Source: Nostoc sp. NMS7 (lineage in GTDB: Bacteria > Cyanobacteriota > Cyanobacteriia > Cyanobacteriales > Nostocaceae). From it: a stretch of 64,000 nucleotides of DNA. Each line of letters starts with the position of its first letter. The stretch's first letter is position 1. Below are positions 16,867 through 25,666 of the stretch, piece after piece. Both the position numbers and the translations under genes were made by a program. A model generated the notes under the pieces. That model was not told the DNA's origin and did not search any database. It worked only from the letters and a program-made list of their open reading frames with translations. The DNA is taken from contig NZ_JABXKJ010000249.1 in the NCBI RefSeq assembly GCF_017115085.1, positions 1-64,000 of the forward strand. The letters are read 5' to 3'.

Positions 16867-18333
16867 ATGGGCACTAATACTTTGAACGGACGCAACGGAT
16901 ACAAAACCCCAATTTTAGAAAAAGAAGTGATTCCTGATTTAGAGACTTTAGAAGTTGTGACAGCAGAGACATCGGCAACAGCAGAAGCACCTGTTGTCAC
17001 TCCTGAGATCGAGAAAGAAGTTCCAGCTAAGCGGAAAAAACCGACTGGTTTAATTTTGGCAGGCTTAGGTGTGGGTGCGATCGCCGCAGGTATTTTTGGT
17101 TATCACTACTGGCAATATGCCTCCACCCACCAGGAAACAGACAACGCCACCGTAGCCGGAAACATTCACCAAATTAGTAGCCGCATTCCCGGAACTGTAA
17201 GTGAAGTGCTGGTGAATGATAACCAACTGGTGCAACCGGGACAATTGTTAGTCAAGTTAGATCCACGAGACTATCAAAGTAAAGTGCAACAAGCCGCAGC
17301 TGCGCTAGAAAATGCGCGTGGACAGGCGCAAGCCGCCCAAGCAAATATTGCCTTAACTTCACAAACCACCACTGGTAAGACAAGTCAAGCGCAGGGAGAT
17401 GTTAGCAGTGCTGTTGCAGCAATTTCTACAGCCCAAGCAGCAGTACAAGAAGCCCAAGCTGGGATACCGGCGGCGCAAGCTGAAGTCAGACTAGCCCAAG
17501 CGGGGATTCCTGCCGCCCAAGCGCAGGTAGCGCAAACAAATGCGAATTTGGAAAATGCCCAAGCAGATTACAATCGTTATAACGAATTGTATAAAACAGG
17601 TGCAATTCCTCGTCAGCAATTAGATACAGCCAAGGCAGCTTATGATGTGGCTACGGCACAAAAAAACGCGGCTATTCAGGGAGTGGAACAAGCCCAAGCC
17701 AAGTTATCCTCCGCGAAAGTTGGTGTCGCCAAAGCCCAGTCTCAACTAGCACAAGCGCAAGAAAATGTCACCAACGCCCAAGCTAAATTGGCAGCATCCA
17801 AGGGAGGATTGCAACAAGCTACCGCCGGCGGACAAGATACAACAGTAAAACGTAGTCAATACGATGCGGCAAAAGCGGCGATCGCGCAATCAGAAGCATC
17901 GCTCAAAGACGCACAATTGCAACTATCTTACGCCAATGTTACCGCCCCCAGTGCTGGACGAATAGGTAAGAAAAACGTGGAAGTTGGCAACCGAGTCCAA
18001 TCGGGAACACCATTAATGGCGATCGTGGATAACAACTATTGGGTAGTTGCGAACTTCAAAGAAACCCAATTAGAAAAGATGCGCCCAGGAGAACCAGTAG
18101 AAATCAAGCTGGATACTTTCCCTCATCATACCTTTGTTGGTCGTGTTGACAGTGTTTCCCCAGCTTCCGGCGCTCAGTTTGCTTTATTGCCACCGGATAA
18201 CGCTACAGGTAACTTTACTAAAGTTGTCCAACGCATCCCAGTAAAAATAGTTTTCGACCAAAAGAGCATTCAAGGGTACGAATCGCGGATTACACCTGGG
18301 ATGTCTGCGGAAGTTGCTGTGGAAGTCAAGTAA
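16867..18333 (+). CDS. HlyD/EmrA-family membrane fusion protein
   Basis: 488 residues: a cytosolic N-terminus of about 58 residues, one membrane helix (about 60-80, TGLILAGLGVGAIAAGIFGY), a biotinyl-lipoyl half-domain (VSEVLVNDNQLVQPGQLLVKLDP), a long Ala/Gln-rich coiled-coil hairpin (about 140-340) with many AQA repeats, the second lipoyl half (VTAPSAGRIGKKNVEVGNRV) and a beta-barrel end. This is the adaptor of an MFS-driven tripartite pump, linking the inner-membrane carrier to an outer-membrane channel. The EmrB-like carrier at 20326 is the likely partner. The hairpin is longer than in E. coli EmrA because of extra repeats. Regulation by the MarR protein is inferred. Confidence 0.87.
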   Translation: MGTNTLNGRNGYKTPILEKEVIPDLETLEVVTAETSATAEAPVVTPEIEKEVPAKRKKPTGLILAGLGVGAIAAGIFGYHYWQYASTHQETDNATVAGNIHQISSRIPGTVSEVLVNDNQLVQPGQLLVKLDPRDYQSKVQQAAAALENARGQAQAAQANIALTSQTTTGKTSQAQGDVSSAVAAISTAQAAVQEAQAGIPAAQAEVRLAQAGIPAAQAQVAQTNANLENAQADYNRYNELYKTGAIPRQQLDTAKAAYDVATAQKNAAIQGVEQAQAKLSSAKVGVAKAQSQLAQAQENVTNAQAKLAASKGGLQQATAGGQDTTVKRSQYDAAKAAIAQSEASLKDAQLQLSYANVTAPSAGRIGKKNVEVGNRVQSGTPLMAIVDNNYWVVANFKETQLEKMRPGEPVEIKLDTFPHHTFVGRVDSVSPASGAQFALLPPDNATGNFTKVVQRIPVKIVFDQKSIQGYESRITPGMSAEVAVEVK

Positions 18334-18361
18334 TACCATGTCCGCTAAATTACCGATAAAG

Positions 18362-18432
18362 AACCCCACCCCCAATCCCTAAGAGCCTGCGGGGAGGGGA
18401 GCTAAAAGCACAGCTTTGGCGGGGTGGGGTTC
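18362..18432. repeat. Hairpin repeat after the hlyD gene
   Basis: AACCCCACCCCCAATCCC at the left pairs with GGCGGGGTGGGGTT at the right around an inner stem with AGCTAAAAGCACAGCTTTGGC. It is a dispersed G/C-rich palindrome of the type common in Nostocales, and could act as a terminator although no T-run is seen. Confidence 0.6.
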
Positions 18433-18482
18433 CAGGTTTTATGGTTAATTGCCCGGACATCATTACAGGAGTTTTCATGTAT

Positions 18483-18541
18483 TTGAACCACATCTGTCGT
18501 AGGGGCACAGCAATGCTGTGCCCCTAGCGCGTGGTCTATTT
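18483..18541. repeat. Dispersed palindromic repeat (family A), copy 1
   Basis: The core GGGGCACAG-CAATG-CTGTGCCCC is flanked by TTGAACCACATCTGT on the left and GCGTGGTCTATTT on the right. A near-identical inverted copy is at 63753-63811, and a third copy split by an insertion is at 40835-41040. The rest of 18334-18690 holds the hairpin above and no gene. Confidence 0.75.
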
Positions 18542-18690
18542 ACCTGAAAATAGCTGTAAATACCAAATTTGCTGCAAACAGATGAAAAACCTCTTTCTAG
18601 CTGTGATATGTTTCTACATCTATGGAGAGGCACATAGAGATGAAGTGAGATGATATTTATGAAAGCAGATTGGTATAAAACAAACTTGAC

Positions 18691-19953
18691 ATGAAAAAAC
18701 CGCTACTACCTGCATTAAAGTCAAAAAATTACCAGTTGTTTTTTGCTGGACAAGGTATTTCCCTAATTGGGACATGGATGACCCAACTTGCGACGATTTG
18801 GCTAGTTTATGACTTAACAAAGTCCCCATTAATGCTAGGAGTTGTGGGATTTTCGAGTCAAATTCCTAGCTTTTTTTTAGCTCCCTTTGGCGGAGTGTTT
18901 GTAGATCGCTTTTCTCGGTATCGTACCTTAATTAGTACGCAAGTCTTAGCGATGATTCAATCGTTAACATTAGCAGTGCTGGCGCTCACTGGTGTGATTG
19001 AGGTATGGCACATCATCGTCTTGAGTTTGTTTCAAGGATTTATTAACGCCTTAGATGCACCAGCCCGCCAAGCTTTTGTGCCAGAATTGGTTGAACACAG
19101 AGAAGATTTAGCCAATGCGATCGCGATCAACTCTACTATGATCAACGGTGCGCGATTAATTGGCCCTGCGATCGGGGGTTTATTAATTGCTCGCGTTGGA
19201 ACTGGCTATTGTTTTTTAATTGATGGTTTGAGCTACATTGCTGTAATCGCCGCTTTATTGGCGATGCAAGTTAAACCTTGGAAAAATGTGATACCTGACG
19301 GTAATCCCTTGCAAAAAGTCAAAGAGGGATTTGTATATGCCTTTAGCTTCCCACCGATTCGATCTGTCTTATTGCTATCAGCTTTAGTTAGTTTTATGGG
19401 ACTGCAAAACACTATTCTCGTACCAGTTATGGCAGAACAAGTTCTCAAAGGTGGTGCAGAAACTTTGGGATTTTTGATGGCGGCATCTGGAGTTGGAGCC
19501 TTAACTGGTGGTATCTATCTAGCTACGCGCCAAACAATCTTGGGAATTGGGAAATTGATTGCCTTAGCTCCAGCAATTTTAGGAATTGGTCTAATTGCCT
19601 TTTCTTTGTCTCGATTTTTACCGCTTTCCTTATTTACAATGTTATTTGTTGGCTTGGGAACAATTCTTCAGATTGCTGCTAGCAACACATTTTTACAAAC
19701 AATTGTTGAGGACGACAAACGCGGACGATTAATGAGCTTATACACGATGTCATTTTTGGGGATGATTCCCGTGGGTAATTTATTAGGAGGTTTATTAGCA
19801 AGTCATATTGGTGCTTCTAACACTTTAATTATTGATGGTATAGCTTGTATTATCGGGTCGATTATTTTTAGCAGACAGTTGCCTGCTTTAAGGAAAATAA
19901 TGCGTCCAATTTATGAGCAAAAGGGCATTATTATCACGACTCAGGAAGTTTAA
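18691..19953 (+). CDS. MFS transporter (EntS-like, MFS_3)
   Basis: 420 residues, 12 predicted membrane helices. The start LKSKNYQLFFAGQGISLIGT, motif A-like GGVFVDRFSRYRTL between helices 2 and 3, and NALDAPARQAFVPELV fit the MFS_3 group that includes the enterobactin exporter EntS. Such proteins export siderophores or drugs by proton antiport. The substrate is unknown. It follows the HlyD-like gene after a 357-bp repeat region, so it may have its own promoter, but lies within the same efflux locus. Confidence 0.85.
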   Translation: MKKPLLPALKSKNYQLFFAGQGISLIGTWMTQLATIWLVYDLTKSPLMLGVVGFSSQIPSFFLAPFGGVFVDRFSRYRTLISTQVLAMIQSLTLAVLALTGVIEVWHIIVLSLFQGFINALDAPARQAFVPELVEHREDLANAIAINSTMINGARLIGPAIGGLLIARVGTGYCFLIDGLSYIAVIAALLAMQVKPWKNVIPDGNPLQKVKEGFVYAFSFPPIRSVLLLSALVSFMGLQNTILVPVMAEQVLKGGAETLGFLMAASGVGALTGGIYLATRQTILGIGKLIALAPAILGIGLIAFSLSRFLPLSLFTMLFVGLGTILQIAASNTFLQTIVEDDKRGRLMSLYTMSFLGMIPVGNLLGGLLASHIGASNTLIIDGIACIIGSIIFSRQLPALRKIMRPIYEQKGIIITTQEV

Positions 19954-19968
19954 GATAGTTAACCGCAA

Positions 19969-20172
19969 TTAGATTTAGATTTAGATTTAGATTTATGTTA
20001 TACCAGTTTGCAGTTGAGTCAAATACAGACCTAACCCCCAACCCCTTACGCCAGATGCTACCCTGCGGGAACGCTAAGAGCGAACAAGTCGGCGGAGCCG
20101 CCCAACGCACTGGCTCCCCTACTAGCGTTGGGGAGTAAGATTTAAAGCCTCTCTCCTAAAAGGAGAGAGGAA
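19969..20172. repeat. Hexamer array and complex dispersed repeats
   Basis: About 19969-19994 is an array of ATTTAG units (four to five copies). From about 20024 the sequence CCTAACCCCCAACCCC and, at the end, CCTCTCTCCTAAAAGGAGAGAGG are an inverted relative of the repeat at 10010-10099, here interrupted by another G/C-rich palindromic block (GCGGGAACGC and GGCGGAGCCGCC). No gene lies in the gap 19954-20325. Confidence 0.6.
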
Positions 20173-20325
20173 TGGAAGTGAAGTCAAAGCTGTATTGCAC
20201 CCAAGTGAGAACCTCTATAATGAGCTTTTATCGACTACTCATATTTTAATTTCGCCGCGCAGAGAGAAATAAAATATTTAATAATAACATTTTTTACTAC
20301 TTAACTTTGAAACAGGAAAAAGACT

Positions 20326-21906
20326 ATGGCTAACACAGGTGTAATTGGTCAGCAAGCACCACCAGAACGTGTACCGCTAAGAACTTGGATTGGTGTATTA
20401 GCCAGTATGCTTGGTGCATTTATGGCGGTATTAGATATTCAAATAACTAATGCTTCGCTGCAAGACATTCAAGCAAGTTTAGGAGCAACTCTAGAAGAAG
20501 GTTCTTGGATTTCTACAGCGTATCTGGTGGCAGAAATTGTGGTAATTCCTCTAACAGGATGGTTATCACGGGTGTTTTCTCTGCGACGTTATCTGTTAGT
20601 GAATACTGCCCTATTTATTTTCTTTTCTATATGCTGTGGTTGGTCGTGGGATCTCAATTCCATGATTTTATTTCGGGTCTTACAAGGTTTTAGTGGAGGA
20701 GTATTAATTCCCACCGCTATGACAGTTGTATTAACAACTTTACCTCAATCTAAGCAATCAATTGGGCTGGCGGCATTTGGGTTTAGTGCAGTTTTTGCAC
20801 CCTCAATTGGCCCAACATTAGGAGGTTGGTTAACAGAAAATTTTGGTTGGGAATACAACTTTTATATAAATGTAATTCCAGGGGTATTAATGCTGGCTGG
20901 CGTTTGGTACGGAATTAAGCAAGAACGACCCCAAATTAATTTACTAAAACAAGGTGACTGGTGGGGAATTATTGCAATGGCTATTGGATTAGGTTCCCTG
21001 CAAGTTGTTTTAGAAGAAGGTAGTCGCAAAGATTGGTTTAGTTCAACGCTGATTGTGCGCTTAAGTGCGATCGCAGTAATTTTTTTAGTCGTGTTTTTCT
21101 TTATAGAATTAACTCGTAAACAACCATTTATTAATTTACGGCTTGTGCTTAGGCGGAACTTTGGTTTAGCGAGTATTGTCAATGTGTCGCTGGGAATAGG
21201 ATTGTATGGTTCAATTTATATTTTACCTCTGTATCTCGCCCAAATTCAACAATACAATGCGCTGCAAATTGGTGAAGTATTAATTTGGGCTGGTATTCCC
21301 CAACTATTTATTATTCCCCTTATACCCAAATTGATGCAACGTATTGATGTGCGGTTAATGGTGGCTGTTGGTGTGACTTTGTTTTCTATCAGTGCGTTTA
21401 TGAACTCTGGAATGACTAATCAAACAGGATTAGATCAGTTACGCTGGTCGCAATTTGTGCGTGCAATGGGACAACCTCTAATTATGGTGCCGCTTAGTTC
21501 TATCGCCACTGCTGGATTGAGTCAGCAAGAAGCAGGTTCAGCGAGTGGTTTATTTAATATGATGCGGAATTTGGGCGGTTCTATAGGAATTGCATCTTTA
21601 GCAACTTTATTAACTAACAGAGAGCAATTTCACTCGAATAGATTGGGTGATGGAGTATCTTTATATAACCCAGAAACTCAACAGCGACTTGACCAAATGA
21701 CCCAGTATTTTATCAGTAGGGGAGCCGATTTGAGTACAGCACAAAATCAAGCGATCGCATCCATATCTAACATTGTCCGCCGGGAAGCATTTGTAATGGC
21801 TTTTAACGATTGTTTCTACTTTATTGGCATTGCTTTGTTACTCAGTGGCATTGCCATTTTATTCTTGAAAAAGGTGAAGCCAACTGGTGGCGCTGTCGCA
21901 CATTAG
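20326..21906 (+). CDS. DHA2-family MFS drug transporter (EmrB/QacA-like)
   Basis: 526 residues with about 14 membrane helices, typical of the DHA2 subfamily. Motif D1-like LGAFMAVLDIQITNASL in helix 1, GWLSRVFSLRRYLL after helix 2, and motif C-like GPTLGGWLTENFGWEYNFYI in helix 5 are all present. EmrB-type carriers work with an EmrA/HlyD adaptor; the candidate adaptor is encoded at 16867. The marR-hlyD-MFS-emrB arrangement indicates a multidrug or natural-product efflux locus. Confidence 0.88.
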   Translation: MANTGVIGQQAPPERVPLRTWIGVLASMLGAFMAVLDIQITNASLQDIQASLGATLEEGSWISTAYLVAEIVVIPLTGWLSRVFSLRRYLLVNTALFIFFSICCGWSWDLNSMILFRVLQGFSGGVLIPTAMTVVLTTLPQSKQSIGLAAFGFSAVFAPSIGPTLGGWLTENFGWEYNFYINVIPGVLMLAGVWYGIKQERPQINLLKQGDWWGIIAMAIGLGSLQVVLEEGSRKDWFSSTLIVRLSAIAVIFLVVFFFIELTRKQPFINLRLVLRRNFGLASIVNVSLGIGLYGSIYILPLYLAQIQQYNALQIGEVLIWAGIPQLFIIPLIPKLMQRIDVRLMVAVGVTLFSISAFMNSGMTNQTGLDQLRWSQFVRAMGQPLIMVPLSSIATAGLSQQEAGSASGLFNMMRNLGGSIGIASLATLLTNREQFHSNRLGDGVSLYNPETQQRLDQMTQYFISRGADLSTAQNQAIASISNIVRREAFVMAFNDCFYFIGIALLLSGIAILFLKKVKPTGGAVAH

Positions 21907-21953
21907 ATTGTTCTATGGGTTAAAATGTTTGATAAAACTACTAACGTACTAAA

Positions 21954-22538
21954 ATGGTAATTAGCCAAAATAAGTACTATATCTCTCCAAAATAATACTT
22001 AGAAAGCGAAAAAGTAAGTGAAATAAAACACGAGTATATTGATGGGCAAGTCTACGCAATGGCAGGGGCAAGTGATGCTCATGTCACAGTTAGCATGAAT
22101 GTATCTATGCTCTTGCGAAACCATCTCCGGGGTAGTGATTGCCGTGTCTATATGTTAGACATGAAAGCACAAATTGATGTCATAAATCGCTATTTCTATC
22201 CTGATGTGATGGTTACTTGTGATATACGAGATAAAGAATTTGAATATTTTAAGTGCTATCCTAGCTTAATTATCGAGGTGTTTTCTGAGTCAACAGAAGG
22301 CTATGACAGAGGGAAGAAATTTGCCAGCTACCAACACTTAGAATCACTACAAGAGTATGTGCTAATTTCACCAGACAGAATGAGTGTAGAATGCTTCCGC
22401 CGCAATGAGGAAGGAAATTCGGTACTTTACCTTTATGAAGAAGAAGTCTATTTAGCTAGCGTTGATTTCCGTTGTGCGATGCCTACGGCGGGCTACGCCT
22501 ACGCAGCTATATATGAAGATGTATTATTAGTAGATTAA
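21954..22538 (+). pseudogene. Uma2-family (DUF820) gene with in-frame stop at codon 14
   Basis: An ATG at 21954 opens a reading frame MVISQNKYYISPK, followed by TAA at 21993-21995 and then, in the same frame, YLESEKVSEIKHEYIDGQVY and AMAGASDAHV. That is the normal Uma2 N-terminus, so a single nonsense change (probably from CAA or GAA) interrupts the gene. Downstream the catalytic PD-(D/E)XK-like residues are present (YFYPDVMVTCD, IIEVFSEST, RGKKFASY). Translation could restart at ATG 22059 to give 159 residues, which would lack the first helix and strand. The last 25 codons contain a repeat-derived stretch (CCTACGGCGGGCTACGCCTA). Confidence 0.7.
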
Positions 22539-22576
22539 TTAACTTCTCCAATAGCAGATGCTGCACGTACCCTTTT

Positions 22577-23647
22577 ATGAAAGTTCCTGTTGTTTTGATT
22601 GTTTTTAATCGTCCTGATTATACTGCTCAAGTCTGGGAGTCCATCCGCCAAGCTCAACCTCAACAATTATGGGTGATTGCAGATGGGCCGCGTCCCCATG
22701 TTCCTAAGGATATTGAACAGTGTCAAGCTGCAAGAGCGATCGTCGAAACGGTAGATTGGCCTTGTGAGGTTATGAAAAATTATGCTAGTGAAAATTGGGG
22801 ATGTGGGAAAAGAGTATTTAGTGGATTATCTTGGGTATTTGATCAAGTTGAAGAAGCTATTATTTTAGAGGATGATTGTCTACCTAACCCGACTTTCTTC
22901 CCATTTTGTACAGAATTGCTCGCTCGCTATCGATTCGATCCTCGTATTTTGCTCATTAGTGGACGCAATGATCTCGGGCAGTGGAAAAGTGACCAGCAAA
23001 GCTACCATTTTTCTCATTATGGAAGCATTTGGGGTTGGGCAAGTTGGCAACGGGCTTGGAAACTCTGTGATCCCAGTTTAAAATCCTTTGACTCAACGAC
23101 CATTCTTCAAACTCTAAGTGAAGTCTTAGCGGACTCAGAACAGGTAAATTATCGCTTTTGGCTTTATGAGAATATTCTAAATGGGCGCATTGATACTTGG
23201 GATATTCAATGGGCTTTGGCTCGATTACTTGATCAAGGTTTAGAAATTGCTCCTTCTGTAAACTTAGTCAAAAATTTAGGCTTTGATCCTCAAGCAACTC
23301 ATACTAAAAAAGTAGATGATCTGCGCGCAGAGATTATTTCTAGTTCAATGCAATTTCCTTTACAACATCCTCCGGAAATATTTCAGAGTGATGATAACTT
23401 TGATCGTCAAACTTTTTTAATGCAACTAATGAGCACCTATAAACAAGTCCGGGCTTTGAAGGTCTTGCAACAAGCGATCGCTCAGGGGAAAACACCACCT
23501 CATTTAGAACCAGGAATTTTCCATGCACTCACGCCACTTTACCACTTGCAAGAAGCAAATTCAGTATTAAAACATATTTTACAATGGAATCCTAGCCATA
23601 AAGCGGCTAATTTACTTTGCCAGGAATTTCAAAAATTTTTACACTGA
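22577..23647 (+). CDS. Glycosyltransferase, GT-A fold (HlpA/GNT-I-like)
   Basis: 356 residues. The start VPVVLIVFNRPDYTAQVWESI is typical of hemolysin-like or GNT-I-type glycosyltransferases; the metal-binding DxD-type motif is EEAIILEDDCLPNPTFF and the later SHYGSIWGWASWQRAWKLCD is a family hallmark. It should transfer a sugar from a nucleotide sugar in the cytosol. The C-terminal 90 residues are an added helical region (YHLQEANSVLKHILQWNPSH) resembling a TPR. It opens the glycosyltransferase/peptide-type island and ends one base before the stop of the convergent nucleotidyltransferase gene. Confidence 0.82.
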   Translation: MKVPVVLIVFNRPDYTAQVWESIRQAQPQQLWVIADGPRPHVPKDIEQCQAARAIVETVDWPCEVMKNYASENWGCGKRVFSGLSWVFDQVEEAIILEDDCLPNPTFFPFCTELLARYRFDPRILLISGRNDLGQWKSDQQSYHFSHYGSIWGWASWQRAWKLCDPSLKSFDSTTILQTLSEVLADSEQVNYRFWLYENILNGRIDTWDIQWALARLLDQGLEIAPSVNLVKNLGFDPQATHTKKVDDLRAEIISSSMQFPLQHPPEIFQSDDNFDRQTFLMQLMSTYKQVRALKVLQQAIAQGKTPPHLEPGIFHALTPLYHLQEANSVLKHILQWNPSHKAANLLCQEFQKFLH

Positions 23648-24856
23648 TCACGCCTCAGATTTTAAGACTAAGCTGATCGACTTGTGGAGCATTCGCCATC
23701 CTTTTTGTAGCAATATCCCTGGCAGTTGCCAGACATGATCTAATTTCCATTGATGCTTTAAAAATTCCAAGAATCCTTCAGAATAACCAGACTGCTCATA
23801 CTGGCACTTTAAGGAATATTCCTCATATCGATACTGTAAACTTAAGTAGTAGTCTAACATTACTGAAGTTGCCTTGATTCGCGGAAAAGGTTGAAGTTGG
23901 TGTTCATATAGAATCTTTTCGTTTAAGGAATTAGATATTTTTGCTAATTTTTCTAAAACTTCTACAGGAATTGGGGCATTCAAAACAAACTTTAAATAGC
24001 CAAGAGTATCGTACAAAGGTTGATTAAGATGAAATTGCTCGGCGAAATTGACGAGTCTTTGCCAGTCTAAATCAGGTGATTGCTGTAAAATAATCCAAGC
24101 ATCTACAGCCCAACGGAGTGGGGGTAAAGAATTCCATCGCGCACCATGAATACAAACATGAAATAGCTGATCGCTAGGATTGAGAATCTTGACTGTCCCA
24201 CCACGAATTTGTAGCGATTCAGAAGCTTGCCAAAAAGCTGCATCTAACTCTGGAATACATTCGTGAAGAATATGCCAATGAAGATCAAGTTCTAAGCCAC
24301 TTTCGTTGATAAAAGTTTGAGCGTGCCGTATTGAAAGTAAATGCTTTGAGCGAGAATAAGATTCACCTGGCTTTTCGTACCATTGAAGGTTTTCCAAGAC
24401 TTGAACTGCAATCTCCACTTGTTCAGAGGACACTAGTAAATCTAAATCATTCATGGAGCGACAGCCAATATTTTGATAGTAGCGTGAGATTAATGCCACT
24501 CCCTTTAACAACAACGTTGAAATCCCTGCTCCCTCAAAGGCTCGAATTACTTTTTCTAGCTGATGTAGAAGTAACTGATTTTTATACCAAATTTTGCAAT
24601 AAACGCCTTTTAGTTTAAGTAAAATTGGATCTTCAATCGGATGACTTCTTAGGTTGTAATAAAGCTGGGATAGAAGACGATAAGAACCACTATCAATACT
24701 GTCAAAATCAACTGTATTTCTCCACTCTCGCCAAACAAGTAGGCTTTCTTGTCCCTGCCATAAAGCCGCCTTCAAAAGCAGTTCTTGGAATGAATTTGGC
24801 CAAGGGCCTTGTGGGTAACGAAGCAAAAGAGACGCATCATAATTCTTCTGAGTCAT
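23648..24856 (-). CDS. NTP_transf_5-type nucleotidyltransferase
   Basis: 402 residues. The nucleotidyltransferase motif is GCRSMNDLDLLVSSEQVEIA (about 135-154), preceded by STLLLKGVALISRYY and followed by LELDLHWHIL and LFHVCIHGARW, as in PF14907. Members occur in capsule and lasso-peptide clusters; PsmN of the pseudomycoidin cluster is a characterised relative said to tailor a phosphorylated peptide with sugar. The gene is divergent from the PqqD-like gene and convergent with the GT at 22577, so it brackets the island. Function here is inferred. Confidence 0.72.
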   Translation of the reverse strand: MTQKNYDASLLLRYPQGPWPNSFQELLLKAALWQGQESLLVWREWRNTVDFDSIDSGSYRLLSQLYYNLRSHPIEDPILLKLKGVYCKIWYKNQLLLHQLEKVIRAFEGAGISTLLLKGVALISRYYQNIGCRSMNDLDLLVSSEQVEIAVQVLENLQWYEKPGESYSRSKHLLSIRHAQTFINESGLELDLHWHILHECIPELDAAFWQASESLQIRGGTVKILNPSDQLFHVCIHGARWNSLPPLRWAVDAWIILQQSPDLDWQRLVNFAEQFHLNQPLYDTLGYLKFVLNAPIPVEVLEKLAKISNSLNEKILYEHQLQPFPRIKATSVMLDYYLSLQYRYEEYSLKCQYEQSGYSEGFLEFLKHQWKLDHVWQLPGILLQKGWRMLHKSISLVLKSEA

Positions 24857-24971
24857 TTAAAGACACCTAAAACTTTACAAAAGTACCAAAGAATTTAAAA
24901 AACTTAAGGCTCAATAACTGTTTCAGGGAGATGAGCTAAGGAAAAAGCCTAAAAGGGTTGTTGAACCAAAA

Positions 24972-25136
24972 GTGATCCAAGTGCTGAAGATATCCGGGGC
25001 TGAAAGTAAAGAGCAGCATATATTTCAAGCGCTTCTCTCCAAATCCCTCCCCGAAAACCCTATAGAGCCAAACTTAAAACTACTTATGCTTACTGCATCT
25101 ATCTCCCAAGAAATCCGTATTGTTACTGAGACCTAA
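24972..25136 (+). CDS. Small unassigned ORF, 54 codons
   Basis: A GTG-started frame (VIQVLKISGAESKEQHIF onward, ending EIRIVTET) runs 54 codons just before the PqqD-like gene; the frame is open back to 24918. No family, ribosome binding site or precursor-peptide feature is recognised. It may be chance, a relic, or a short gene of the island. Otherwise the 332-bp gap 24857-25188 appears to hold only promoter sequence. Confidence 0.2.
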   Translation: MIQVLKISGAESKEQHIFQALLSKSLPENPIEPNLKLLMLTASISQEIRIVTET

Positions 25137-25188
25137 ACCTGGTTTAACATTGTACACTCTTTGGAGCGAATAATAGAGTATAGAATTT

Positions 25189-25647
25189 ATGAATTACAAG
25201 ACTTGCTTTAAGTTTAGAGATTCCCAGATTGTATATGAGTTTTTTGATGATGAGGTCATTTTAATTGATTTCAACAATGGTAGCTATTATCACCTAAACG
25301 GAGTAGGACTGATTATTTTGAAGGGAGTTGAAGAAGAAAAGTCACTGCTGGAAATTATTCAACTTCTTTTACAAAATTTTATAAATTGTCCTCCAGATTT
25401 ACAGCAAGTTGTCACAACTTTTTTAGAGGAGTTACAACGAGAATCTCTTATTGTTGTTAACACTGAAGCTTTAGACAATGGCAATAATACGGAAGCTAGC
25501 CAGAACGATCCATCTTCTGAGTCACTGCCAGTATTTCAGCTTCCCTCTCTCAAAAAATATACTGATATGCAAGATTTACTCTTACTTGATCCCATTCATG
25601 ATGTAGATGATGCAGGCTGGCCTGTACGTTTACCCTCATCCAGGTAG
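25189..25647 (+). CDS. PqqD-like RRE protein with lasso-leader-like C-terminal tail
   Basis: 152 residues. Residues 1-88 form a PqqD/B1-type RiPP recognition fold (DDEVILIDFNNGSYYHLNGV, IILKGVEEEKSLLEIIQLLL, FLEELQRESLIVV). A flexible Ser/Asn/Asp-rich linker (about 90-113) joins a tail (114-152) with LPSLKKYTDMQDLLLLDP and then IHDVDDAGWP, ending RLPSSR. The tail has the spacing of a lasso-peptide leader (Y/F-x-x-P-x-L-x-x-x-G/T-D-x-x-x-L), the motif that PqqD-like RREs bind. So the protein may carry its own substrate or a mimic. The kinase gene follows after 19 bases. PqqD recognition is firm; the substrate idea is inference. Confidence 0.75.
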   Translation: MNYKTCFKFRDSQIVYEFFDDEVILIDFNNGSYYHLNGVGLIILKGVEEEKSLLEIIQLLLQNFINCPPDLQQVVTTFLEELQRESLIVVNTEALDNGNNTEASQNDPSSESLPVFQLPSLKKYTDMQDLLLLDPIHDVDDAGWPVRLPSSR

Positions 25648-25666
25648 TCTTTGTTTTTCTTTCTTT

